This document shows positions 1 through 5,862 of a DNA stretch of 7,443 nucleotides, one piece after another. The translations under genes and the position numbers were made by a program. How positions within the stretch are numbered: position 1 is the first letter of the stretch; each line of letters opens with the position of its first letter. The stretch covers positions 1 to 7,443 of the forward strand of contig JAEYYY010000776.1 of the NCBI GenBank assembly GCA_023430775.1, read 5' to 3'. Source of the stretch: Pseudomonadota bacterium (GTDB lineage: Bacteria; Myxococcota_A; Polyangia; Haliangiales; Haliangiaceae). Below the pieces are notes generated by a model that saw nothing but the letters and a program-made list of their open reading frames with translations, did not search any database and was not told the DNA's origin.

Positions 1-2
1 GG

Positions 3-128
3 CGGGATGTGACCCGGCCGTGGCTCGTCTGGGCCGCGGCGCTCGGTGGTCTCGGTGCCACGGCGTCCGCCGCCGTCGGCGAGCGTGCCGCGGCAGCAGT
101 GATGGAGGTGCTGGATGAGCGAGCCTGA
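3..128 (+). CDS. 3' end of an unidentified protein gene (partial)
   Basis: An open frame enters from the left edge and ends at TGA 126-128, giving about 41 residues rich in Ala, Val and Leu (it includes RPWLVWAAALGGLGA, then a helical acidic tail ending VLDERA). Third codon positions are strongly G/C, as in the protease gene that follows. The frame overlaps the start of that gene by 14 bp, which suggests translational coupling in one operon. The hydrophobic stretch could be a membrane or packing helix. Too little is present to name a family. The other two forward frames are less likely: frame 1 stops at once and frame 2 encodes an arginine- and glycine-rich string. Confidence 0.5.
   Translation, partial: RDVTRPWLVWAAALGGLGATASAAVGERAAAAVMEVLDERA
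104..108 (+). promoter_or_regulatory. Ribosome binding site of the M50 protease gene
   Basis: GGAGG lies 6 nt upstream of ATG 115. It supports that start although the reading frame of the upstream gene runs on past it. Confidence 0.7.
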
Positions 129-1551
129 TCCCGGTTCCGCGGAACCTGCCAAGCCCGATTCCCTCGATGTCGCCGTCGCGACGAAACCTACCCGCACGGC
201 CGACGAGGTAGATGCCGCGGCAAACTCCGCACGCACGAGCTCCGAGCCCACGTCCCCCGTCGATCCGGACGCCTTCGAAGATCCGATGGAGGAGCGCGAT
301 TATCAGGAAGCGGTGAAGCTCCTGCTCCATCCGCCGAAGGTCCAGCAGAAGACCGTCTTCCTGCTCGTCACGCTTGGCATCTTCGTCGCGTTCTCGATGA
401 TGCGCGGCTCGTCATCGATCCTCGATCTCGCGCTGCTCGTCGGCGTGCTCATGGTGCACGAGCTCGGTCACGCGATCGCGATGCGCGCGTTCGGCTACAC
501 CGATGTCCGCATCTTCTTCATCCCGCTGTTCGGTGCCGCCGCCTCGGGCCGCCGGGTCGGTGTCGCGCGCTGGAAGCAAGCGCTCGTCCTTCTCCTCGGC
601 CCGCTGCCCGGCATCCTCGCGGGTCTCGTGCTCGGCTTCGTGGGCGTCGATGGCTGGGTCAACACGCTCGCGTTGATCCTGATCGTGGTCAACGCGCTGA
701 ACCTCTTGCCGATCGAGCCGCTCGACGGTGGCCAGCTGTTCTCGGTCCTCCTCTACTCGCGCAACCGCCACCTCGAGATCATCGTTCGCGCGATCACGGC
801 GGTCGGCATCGTCGTGCTGTCGATCTTCTACGGTGAGTGGATCTTCGTCGTGATCGGCGTCTTCATGCTGCTCAACCTCGCCGCGCGCAAGCGCCAGCTC
901 GCCGAGGCCGAGAAGCTGCGCCCGCTCGATCTCCCCGCCGATCCCGCCGCACTCTCCGATCAGCAGCGCCGCACGCTCTACCGTGCGATGTGGAGCAGCG
1001 TCCCCGCCGACACCGCGATCAAGTGGCGCGGCGCCCACAAGCTGCAGGCCCAGATGATGGAGGGCCTGCTCGATGCCGCCACCACGCGCGCGCCGTCGAT
1101 CGGTGCCACCGCCGGCCTGCTTGCCACCTGGCTCGCCGGCTTCGTGTTCGCGGTCGTCGCGCTGTTCCTCGTCGTGCCGGCGCACTGGGAGGTCTACACG
1201 CACCCGACGGCGAAGTTCACCGTCGAGATGCCGGGCTCGATCACGGAGCAATCGTCGCCGGAGCAGTTCGTGATGTCGAAGGTGTGGTCCTCCGAGTACT
1301 ACGTGACGTGGGCCGAGGCCGGCAACGCAGAGGCCTGGCTCGAAGGCACGCGCGAGCTGATGATCGGTCGCCATCAACTCGTGCGCGAGTACAAGTCCTC
1401 ACCCACGGAGCGCCGGTTCGACATCCGTGATGGCGACACCATCCGGGCGTTCCGGCTCGTGGTGAAAGATGGCCGGGGCTACATCGTGATCGCGCAGCCC
1501 GGGGACTCCGCCGACGCGAAACGAATGCTCGATTCGTTCCGGACGAACTAA
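115..1551 (+). CDS. M50 family (site-2 protease-type) membrane metalloprotease
   Basis: The 478-residue product is predicted to be an integral membrane zinc protease that cuts substrates within or near the membrane. The HExxH motif is HELGH at residues 115-119, at the end of a hydrophobic segment. The second M50 signature, NLLPIEPLDGG, is at 196-206, with D204 as the expected third zinc ligand. Hydrophobic segments lie at about 79-97, 101-121, 153-177, 181-199, 224-257 and 329-354. Residues 1-60 are Pro/Ser/Ala/Asp-rich and probably disordered. Residues 355-478 form a soluble domain beginning HPTAKFTVEMPG, resembling the 'FxVxxPGxP' type of domain seen in other bacterial membrane proteins; its role is unknown. 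No PDZ domain is evident, so this is not a typical RseP. Family assignment is firm; substrate and pathway are unknown. Confidence 0.92.
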   Translation: MSEPDPGSAEPAKPDSLDVAVATKPTRTADEVDAAANSARTSSEPTSPVDPDAFEDPMEERDYQEAVKLLLHPPKVQQKTVFLLVTLGIFVAFSMMRGSSSILDLALLVGVLMVHELGHAIAMRAFGYTDVRIFFIPLFGAAASGRRVGVARWKQALVLLLGPLPGILAGLVLGFVGVDGWVNTLALILIVVNALNLLPIEPLDGGQLFSVLLYSRNRHLEIIVRAITAVGIVVLSIFYGEWIFVVIGVFMLLNLAARKRQLAEAEKLRPLDLPADPAALSDQQRRTLYRAMWSSVPADTAIKWRGAHKLQAQMMEGLLDAATTRAPSIGATAGLLATWLAGFVFAVVALFLVVPAHWEVYTHPTAKFTVEMPGSITEQSSPEQFVMSKVWSSEYYVTWAEAGNAEAWLEGTRELMIGRHQLVREYKSSPTERRFDIRDGDTIRAFRLVVKDGRGYIVIAQPGDSADAKRMLDSFRTN

Positions 1552-1560
1552 GATCACCTC

Positions 1561-1833
1561 ATGAAGCGAACGGCACGAGCGAACGAAGCACGCGCTGTTC
1601 GGCGCTGGCTTGATGGACAAAAGCTGGCGGCAGCACGCAGTCGGAGAGCACTGACCGAGGCAGGACCGGATGTGGAGCAGGCAGTAGCGGAAGCGATCTC
1701 GGCGTCGAACGCACTTGCGGCAATGGGTGTGTGGCCCGGCCCGCGTGACCCGGGCAGCGAGGCCGGCGTGGAAGTCGTGCGCCAGCGGTGGGTGCAGATC
1801 CAGAAGCGGGCAATCCGTGATCGGACGCGCTGA
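1561..1833 (+). CDS. Small helical protein, putative partner of the downstream nucleotidyltransferase
   Basis: A 90-aa, Ala/Arg-rich, probably all-helical protein. Its most distinctive part is residues 41-85, with AEAISASNALAAMGVWPGP, an acidic loop, and then an amphipathic helix ending VVRQRWVQIQKRAI. I do not recognise a named domain. Its stop overlaps the GTG start of the nucleotidyltransferase gene by 17 bp, so the two are probably co-translated; small proteins encoded directly before such nucleotidyltransferases are often their antitoxin or partner. This role is inferred from position only. No convincing Shine-Dalgarno sequence precedes ATG 1561, which starts 9 bp after the protease stop, so it may be read by coupling from that gene or from a leaderless message. 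Confidence 0.7.
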   Translation: MKRTARANEARAVRRWLDGQKLAAARSRRALTEAGPDVEQAVAEAISASNALAAMGVWPGPRDPGSEAGVEVVRQRWVQIQKRAIRDRTR

Positions 1834-2518
1834 TCGCCGCCTCGAGCAAGCGCTTCATGCCTTGAGCTCGGCTCTAGAGGCGACCGGTGCCGCTTGGATG
1901 GTGATCGGTGGTATCGCCGTGATAGCCCGAGGTGTCCGGCGCTTCACGACGGACATCGACGCGGCCGTCCGTGGTGACGAGGTCGACATCCCTGCGGTCC
2001 TGCGGACGCTCGCGACGCAGAAGATCGTGCCGCGGATCGAGGACGCCGCGAAGTTCGCAAGCGAGAGCCTCGTCCTTCTCGTTCGCCATGCCCCGACCGG
2101 TGTCGACCTCGACGTTTCTCTCGCGTGGACGCCGTTCGAACATCAAGCGATCTCCAGCGCCACCGTCGCAGCCTTCGGATCCGTGGATGCTCCGATGGCA
2201 AAACCGGAGGACCTGGTCGTCTTCAAGGCGATCGCAGCACGCGGCAAGGACATCGACGACATCACGGCGCTGCTCGCGCTGTATCCGTTGCTGGACCTCG
2301 AGCAAATCCGAGCTCGAGCCCGGCAGCTTGCCGCTCTGGCGGAATCACCGGAGCTGAGCGAATCGGTGGAAAGAGCGCTGCAAGCCTTAAAACCCGTTCG
2401 AGTGTCGAGAGCAACGCGTTCCTCGCCGCGGCCACCAAAGCGGAAGGCCACCGGACCGAAATCCAAGAAACCGATAGCAGTCGGGAAAACGAAAGCGACG
2501 AAGAAGAGAGTGAAGTAG
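1817..2518 (+). CDS. Nucleotidyltransferase-fold protein, AbiEii/MNT-like
   Basis: A 233-aa protein of the polymerase-beta-type nucleotidyltransferase superfamily. The N-terminal helix is followed by VIGGIAVIARG (residues 29-39) and FTTDID (43-48), the GG...DxD signature, with D46 and D48 as metal ligands. D97/D99 in GVDLDVSL is the likely third acid. KPEDLVVFKAIAARGKDIDD (129-148) matches the helical C-terminal segment of AbiEii-like proteins. The last 35 or so residues are Lys/Arg/Ser-rich and may bind nucleic acid. The GTG at 1817 is chosen because it precedes the conserved helix closely; the only in-frame ATG upstream (1715) would overlap the 90-aa gene by about 120 bp in an implausible frame. 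Probable role: the enzyme half of a toxin-antitoxin-like pair. AbiEii kinship is by motif; no AbiEi regulator is present. Confidence 0.8.
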   Translation: MIGRADRRLEQALHALSSALEATGAAWMVIGGIAVIARGVRRFTTDIDAAVRGDEVDIPAVLRTLATQKIVPRIEDAAKFASESLVLLVRHAPTGVDLDVSLAWTPFEHQAISSATVAAFGSVDAPMAKPEDLVVFKAIAARGKDIDDITALLALYPLLDLEQIRARARQLAALAESPELSESVERALQALKPVRVSRATRSSPRPPKRKATGPKSKKPIAVGKTKATKKRVK

Positions 2519-2527
2519 GGCCCTACT
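2514..2527. repeat. Perfect 14-bp palindrome containing both convergent stop codons
   Basis: AGTAGGGCCCTACT is its own reverse complement. The TAG of the nucleotidyltransferase gene (2516-2518, +) and the TAG of the lipoprotein gene (2523-2525, -) are mirror images inside it, with 4 bp between the two genes. It has no spacer loop and no T-tract, so it is not a standard terminator hairpin. Confidence 0.8.
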
Positions 2528-2822
2528 GGTTATCCGAATCGCACTTCGCGACCGCATCGAGGTCGCTGGCGGCAAGCGCGCACTCGACGCGCTCCTTCGC
2601 CGTCTTCTGCTGGCAGGCCTCGAGGAAGTCGGGCCACCGCGCCTCGGCCACCGCAGCCTTCTGCTTGCCGAGATCCACCTTCTGCGATTCGGCCTGGGCG
2701 TTGGTGCCGGCCTTCTTGAACTCGAGATCGACGAGGTGATCCAGGAGCTGCTTGCACTGATCTTCCGAGGCGGAACTTCCGCAACCTGCGGCAAGCACGG
2801 AGACAAGGAGCAACCGCTTCAT
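2523..2822 (-). CDS. Small cysteine-bearing lipoprotein
   Basis: A 99-aa protein with a lipoprotein signal: MKRLLLVSVLAAGC, lipobox LAAGC, with C14 as the predicted lipidated residue. The mature part is helical, charged and carries four more cysteines (C23, C70, C81, C94), which could form two disulfides outside the cytoplasm. HLVDLEF (29-35) and the C-x10-C-x12-C ending recur in the protein encoded at 6150-6491, so the two are members of one small family. Function is unknown. It is transcribed toward the nucleotidyltransferase gene and ends 4 bp from it. No clear Shine-Dalgarno precedes the start; the start is set by the complete signal peptide. Confidence 0.8.
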   Translation of the reverse strand: MKRLLLVSVLAAGCGSSASEDQCKQLLDHLVDLEFKKAGTNAQAESQKVDLGKQKAAVAEARWPDFLEACQQKTAKERVECALAASDLDAVAKCDSDNQ

Positions 2823-2848
2823 GGAGCCATCGTATCACCGGCCCGCAG

Positions 2849-3301
2849 GTGGCGGCATTTCAGAGCCAACGAGTGATTTCCCCAGGCACAATCGACGCGC
2901 ATGACCGCCCCGGAAAGCTCACCTTCGAGCTGATCGACGCGCTTTTCGAGCGTAGCCCGCCCATGTATCGCTCGCTCGAAAACGAGCTTGCGGCGGTCTT
3001 GCGAGGTGATAAGGGCAATGCCGAAAGCATGGCGCCGCCCGATGCGCCTTACACGGCAGAGTTCGTCGCACAGGCTCGAAAGGCTGGCTTGTCCGTCCGC
3101 CGACGTCGTCTCCAGTTCCGTGAGCTCGGAGAAGTCGAACAAGTTTGCGCGACGCGACCAAACGAGGAGTGGCGCGCAGAGGTTCTCGAGTGGATGTGGC
3201 AAGCGCTGCAGTCCTTCGTCGCGATGCGCTCGAGCTGTTGCCGTCGGGTTTCACCATCGGGCGTGGTGCTCTCGAGCGAGCTACCCTGCACGGGTTCTTG
3301 A
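2849..3301 (+). CDS. Hypothetical protein, possibly frameshifted
   Basis: This is the best forward reading in a poorly resolved stretch. It opens with GTG 2849 (an ATG at 2963 is an alternative) and would encode up to 150 aa. Its middle is protein-like: MYRSLENELAAVLRG near residue 39, then a basic stretch and RLQFRELGEVEQV, then EEWRAEVLEWMWQALQSF. After about position 3210 this frame turns Cys/Ser/Arg-rich and loses quality. The +1-type frame over 3205-3435 becomes the more protein-like one (DALELLPSGFTIGRGALERA, later LLSPIDFWDGLRW), ending at TGA 3433-3435. One gene broken by a frameshift near 3205-3230 would explain both. No start has a good ribosome binding site, and an antisense ORF (2819-3202) competes. 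I recognise no family. Confidence 0.3.
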   Translation: MAAFQSQRVISPGTIDAHDRPGKLTFELIDALFERSPPMYRSLENELAAVLRGDKGNAESMAPPDAPYTAEFVAQARKAGLSVRRRRLQFRELGEVEQVCATRPNEEWRAEVLEWMWQALQSFVAMRSSCCRRVSPSGVVLSSELPCTGS

Positions 3302-3464
3302 ACGGGGAACCACATCGGACTCTCGTTGGAGAATGCAACGCAGCGAATCACGAGCGCCTCGCGAGCAGCCTGCTTTCGCCGATCGATTTCTGGGATGGTC
3401 TCCGATGGTCAGCGCTGCCGAGAGCTAGCCAATGACAATGGATCGATCGAATGCGTGACGCTCG
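3302..3464. other. Unassigned stretch upstream of the second nucleotidyltransferase-like gene
   Basis: It holds the possible frameshifted tail of the preceding gene (to 3435) and about 30 bp before ATG 3465. I see no promoter, RNA gene or repeat that I can support. A tiny ORF, MTMDRSNA, at 3432-3458 precedes the gene in the same frame and is probably chance. Confidence 0.4.
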
Positions 3465-4004
3465 ATGACGAAACCTGACGCGAGCCTTCTCGACGATGTC
3501 GTCGGAAGTAGAGTGCGTGATGCGCTGCAGCTGGCCTCGGAGGCGCTGATCGCAGCGAACGTTCGGCATGTCGTTGTCGGAGGGCTTGCTGTCTGCGCGA
3601 ACGGACACCAGCGAAATGCGAACCGTATTGAACTTCTCGTCGGCGAAGAGGCGTTCGTTCGTTGCGGGAAGGTTGTTTCGTGGCGCGCTGGAGTGCCTTT
3701 CGAGGTCGATGGCATCGCGATCGAGCTGGTGTTTCCTGCGCAAGATGAGCCATTTCTCGAGACCGCATTGTCCGCACCGCCGGGCTCGTTCATCGACGCA
3801 GCTCAGCTCGTGTACTTGAAATTGAAAGCGTCACGCATGCAAGACCGCGCGGATGTGGTCGCGCTGATCAAGTCCAGCCTGGATGTCGAGGCATGTCGCG
3901 CATACCTCGCAACCAACGCTCCAGCACTCGTCTCGCGCTTCAACGAGCTGGTAGCGATCGCTACTTCCGAGATGGAACAAGGAAACCGGCCACCGCACCG
4001 GTGA
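3465..4004 (+). CDS. Nucleotidyltransferase-like protein with degenerate active site
   Basis: A 179-aa protein with the layout of minimal bacterial nucleotidyltransferases: an N-terminal helix, VVVGGLAVCANGH (residues 36-48) as the GG motif, a strand GIAIELVF (83-90) in the place of the third acid, and a C-terminal segment LVYLKLKASRMQDRADVVAL (115-134) followed by a helix ending at about 165. Where relatives carry D-h-D/E, this protein reads R54-I-E56: the first catalytic Asp is Arg and the second is Glu. It is thus probably inactive or altered as a transferase. The start is the first possible one, since an in-frame TGA lies at 3456-3458. No Shine-Dalgarno is visible. It may be an orphan half of a decayed toxin-antitoxin-like pair; the damaged reading frames upstream fit that idea but do not prove it. 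Confidence 0.72.
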   Translation: MTKPDASLLDDVVGSRVRDALQLASEALIAANVRHVVVGGLAVCANGHQRNANRIELLVGEEAFVRCGKVVSWRAGVPFEVDGIAIELVFPAQDEPFLETALSAPPGSFIDAAQLVYLKLKASRMQDRADVVALIKSSLDVEACRAYLATNAPALVSRFNELVAIATSEMEQGNRPPHR

Positions 4005-4018
4005 ACCGACGGAATGGA

Positions 4019-4088
4019 GAGGCTTTCCGCCGCCGCTGCCCCACGGGAGGGAGGTTCCAGTGACGTGTAGCAACGGCGGCGGCGCCTC
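4019..4088. repeat. Imperfect long inverted repeat, unit 1
   Basis: GAGGC (4019-4023) pairs with GCCTC (4084-4088), and CCGCCGCCG (4027-4035) pairs with CGGCGGCGG (4074-4082), across a TTT/C internal loop. The arms enclose about 32 nt. It lies just after the nucleotidyltransferase-like gene and could act as a terminator-like structure, although there is no clear T-tract on the + strand. Confidence 0.65.
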
Positions 4089-4097
4089 AAAAATGGC

Positions 4098-4173
4098 GAG
4101 GCTCCTACCGTCGTCAACTCGTTTTGATTTGAGTTGTGGGACGCGCAAAGCAATCCGACGGCGGCGGAGCCTC
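4098..4173. repeat. Imperfect long inverted repeat, unit 2, with a nested hairpin
   Basis: GAGGCTCC (4098-4105) pairs with GGAGCCTC (4166-4173), and CCGTCG (4108-4113) pairs with CGACGG (4156-4161), with a 2x4 internal loop between. Inside, CAACTC (4115-4120) pairs with GAGTTG (4131-4136) around a 10-nt loop. Both units begin GAGGC and end GCCTC, 9 bp apart. The unit ends 5 bp from the stop of the M23-like gene on the other strand, so it may serve as a bidirectional transcription end. Confidence 0.7.
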
Positions 4174-4178
4174 ATGAA

Positions 4179-4772
4179 CTAGGTGGGAGCTCGTGAACGC
4201 CAGTCGATACGCGCGTCGCTCCAGGCGACGTACTTCCACTGGCGGATGTAGCGCAGCGGATCCATCTGCTCGTAGTCATCGGTGCGGTTGCACCTCCAGA
4301 GCTCGAACCGCAACGGGTCGAGCGGTCCAGACTCCGACGTACTGACGTAGCCGAGGATGTCGCCGGCAGAGACCTTCGTTTCGTGCCGCGGGAAGCGGTC
4401 GCTGGGTGTCACGAACATGTGATCGACTCGCGAGTAGACGGTCGCCCAGCCATTGCGATGATCGATCACGATGGTGTGACCGTCGCTGTGCTGTCGCGCG
4501 TACACCACGAACCCCTCGCTGACCGCGAACACCGGAGTCAATTTCGGGATCAGATAGAGCGTCGTGCTGCGAGTCGTCGCACGAATGCGATTTCCTCCGG
4601 GCCGCGGAAAGCGCTCGTAGGCGAGCTCGATGGCGAGATCGGTGTGGTCGAACACCAGAAGGACGGGCGGTCGATCGTCGAGCACCGGCAACGGCACGAC
4701 TGGAGGTGTGCGGATTAGCTCCGGATCTCCTCGTGGGATCGCAAGCGAGCTGAAAAGGGCACGATTCATCAT
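4179..4772 (-). CDS. M23/LytM-like protein lacking catalytic residues
   Basis: A 197-aa protein whose middle follows the M23 (LytM) endopeptidase fold: PVFAVSEGFVVYAR (residues 80-93), HTIVIDHRNGWATVYSRVDH (99-118), KVSAGDILGYV (133-143) and DPLRFELW (152-159). Active M23 enzymes have an HxxxD zinc motif before the first of these blocks and H-x-H in 'PHLHFE'. Here the former is absent (TTLYLIP) and the latter reads P-L-R. It is therefore probably a pseudoenzyme or a binding domain. There is no signal peptide, so it would stay in the cytoplasm unless exported by another route. The ATG at 4772 is chosen for the GAGGAGG 7 nt upstream and the ATGA overlap with the preceding gene; a start at 4805 would add 11 residues and lacks this support. 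It is the last gene of the four-gene cluster. Confidence 0.75.
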   Translation of the reverse strand: MMNRALFSSLAIPRGDPELIRTPPVVPLPVLDDRPPVLLVFDHTDLAIELAYERFPRPGGNRIRATTRSTTLYLIPKLTPVFAVSEGFVVYARQHSDGHTIVIDHRNGWATVYSRVDHMFVTPSDRFPRHETKVSAGDILGYVSTSESGPLDPLRFELWRCNRTDDYEQMDPLRYIRQWKYVAWSDARIDWRSRAPT

Positions 4773-4951
4773 TGGCGTTCCTCCTCGGAATCGGCGACGA
4801 GACAAACGGCGGGGTCGTCCGAACGCGGAGCCGATCGATGTGGCTCGCGCCCGCGCGGTCTGATGTCGCGATAGAAGTCTTCGAACCAGCCCTCCATATC
4901 GCGTTGGAGGGCACGTCGTTCACGAAGTCGTCTGGCGGAAGGTCTCCTCAT
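4769..4951 (-). CDS. 60-aa hypothetical protein in the sigma-like operon
   Basis: A basic, then acidic, small protein: an Arg-rich N-terminus (MRRPSARRLRERRALQRD), a short amphipathic aromatic stretch MEGWFEDFYRDI (residues 19-30), and an acidic tail. I recognise no family. Its ATG overlaps the stop of the 86-aa gene as ATGA, and its TGA overlaps the start of the M23-like gene as ATGA; this is the main reason to believe it is real. A GGAAG lies 5 nt before the start on the minus strand. Confidence 0.6.
   Translation of the reverse strand: MRRPSARRLRERRALQRDMEGWFEDFYRDIRPRGREPHRSAPRSDDPAVCLVADSEEERQ
4780..4786 (-). promoter_or_regulatory. Ribosome binding site fixing the start of the M23-like gene
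   Basis: Read on the minus strand this is GAGGAGG, 7 nt before ATG 4772. It lies within the 60-aa gene and decides against the upstream ATG at 4805. Confidence 0.75.
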
Positions 4952-5208
4952 ACCTTCTTCCAGCGTCGAGACGGCCGGATGGGCCGCTCACCGGGATCGC
5001 TCGAGGTCGAGATGTTGTGGTTCGCGCAGGCACGAGGCCTCACGAGGCTGCGGTATTGCGCGAGCCGCGCGAGAGTGAGGCGTTGGAGACGTTTGGCCCA
5101 CGCTCGATCCTTCTCGGTCGGCGTTCCGTGGTCCGCCGCGTACTGCGCGAGCACCTCGAACAACGCATCGAGCAGGTCTACCGGCTCATCGTCGTCGGCG
5201 TCCGTCAT
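4948..5208 (-). CDS. 86-aa hypothetical protein in the sigma-like operon
   Basis: The N-terminal half is acidic and helical (TDADDDEPVDLLDALFEVLA, residues 2-21, then QYAADHG). A basic helix follows (about 31-54, WAKRLQRLTLARLAQYRSL), then a Ser/Pro/Arg tail that is probably disordered. A strong Shine-Dalgarno (AGGAGGAG on the minus strand, 5211-5218) precedes ATG 5208, and the start overlaps the stop of the sigma-like gene as ATGA. No family is recognised. Small acidic proteins made with a sigma-like factor can be its regulators; here that is only a guess from position. No membrane segment is present. Confidence 0.68.
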   Translation of the reverse strand: MTDADDDEPVDLLDALFEVLAQYAADHGTPTEKDRAWAKRLQRLTLARLAQYRSLVRPRACANHNISTSSDPGERPIRPSRRWKKV

Positions 5209-5852
5209 GACTCCTCCTGGATGAGGCGGAGCTCGTCGGGGAGGTGAGCCAGCAGCCGCATGAGCCGCTTTCTCACGGCTCGATACTTTGCTCTGCTGAA
5301 GCCTGTGAAGATGAGGACGTCGCCGGCAACGAGCTGAAGCCTTCGATAGGCGGCGAGAAGCTGGAGTACCTCGTCATCTCCGGCAGCGAGTTGCTGCAGA
5401 TTCGCGAACACCTTGCTCACGATGTCTCCGAACTCGAGGCGCTCGGACTCGGGCGGAAGCGAAGTCGCGATCAGGAACTTTGCAGTGGCGGACGCTCCGA
5501 GGTCCGCGTCCTCATCGCTGCGGTCTTCGATGCTGTCGTGGTGATACTTGACGCCGTGATCGTGGTCGTGTCGCGAACGAGATTGGATCGCATCCATCAC
5601 GTGGTTTTTGAGGCACACCCTGTCCGGGTCCCACTTGATGCGGCCGATCACGGTGTCGGCCAGCACGTTCGCGATCAGCTCGTCTGCGTAGCGATCGTCG
5701 ACCTTTCGAGCTCGCTCGACATACCGTTTGCGTCGGTGCGCATATTGACGGATGGATCTAAGGACGCGAGGGGGCTCGAGCTGACGCTTGAGCTCGGCGA
5801 TGCCTTGTTCGGAGAGAGGAGTGGGGAGCGGACGTTTGGTTGGTTCCTTCAT
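5205..5852 (-). CDS. Sigma-70-like (ECF-type) putative transcription factor
   Basis: A 215-aa protein. Residues 55-92 (YADELIANVLADTVIGRIKW, then DPDRVCLKNHVMDAIQSR) resemble region 2 of the divergent sigma factors seen in myxobacteria-type genomes. A variable His/Asp-rich linker follows (HDHDHGVKYHH, 95-105, then acidic). Residues 159-209 (DDEVLQLLAAY, a GFSRAKYRAVRKRLMRLLAHL helix pair, then PDELR) look like region 4 with its helix-turn-helix. The ATG at 5852 is chosen for GGAGG 5 nt upstream; the frame stays open to 5963 but that extension has no ribosome binding site. It heads the ATGA-coupled cluster. It could instead be another helix-turn-helix regulator, since region 2 is weak by eye. 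Confidence 0.55.
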   Translation of the reverse strand: MKEPTKRPLPTPLSEQGIAELKRQLEPPRVLRSIRQYAHRRKRYVERARKVDDRYADELIANVLADTVIGRIKWDPDRVCLKNHVMDAIQSRSRHDHDHGVKYHHDSIEDRSDEDADLGASATAKFLIATSLPPESERLEFGDIVSKVFANLQQLAAGDDEVLQLLAAYRRLQLVAGDVLIFTGFSRAKYRAVRKRLMRLLAHLPDELRLIQEES

Positions 5853-5857
5853 GCCCC

Positions 5858-5862
5858 CCTCC
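5858..5862 (-). promoter_or_regulatory. Ribosome binding site fixing the start of the sigma-like gene
   Basis: On the minus strand it reads GGAGG, 5 nt before ATG 5852, which favours this start over the ATG/GTG options near 5963. Confidence 0.65.

Noticed and set aside
412..1377. A 321-aa open frame on the minus strand across the protease gene
   Set aside because: It is Arg/His/Asp/Glu-rich low-complexity sequence antisense to a gene with clear HELGH and LDGG motifs; long antisense frames are expected in GC-rich coding DNA.
2770..2782. The palindrome GCGGAA-C-TTCCGC inside the lipoprotein gene
   Set aside because: It lies in codons just after the lipobox; a single short palindrome in GC-rich coding sequence is not enough to claim a site.
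2819..3202. A 127-aa minus-strand frame that could be a gene
   Set aside because: No ribosome binding site or family motif, its end overlaps the start of the lipoprotein gene, and its codon pattern is no better than that of the forward frame. It remains possible but unsupported.
4019..4173. An integron attC site or CRISPR-like repeat in the tandem hairpins
   Set aside because: No RYYYAAC / GTTRRRY core pair is found, and the two units do not form regular repeats with equal spacers.
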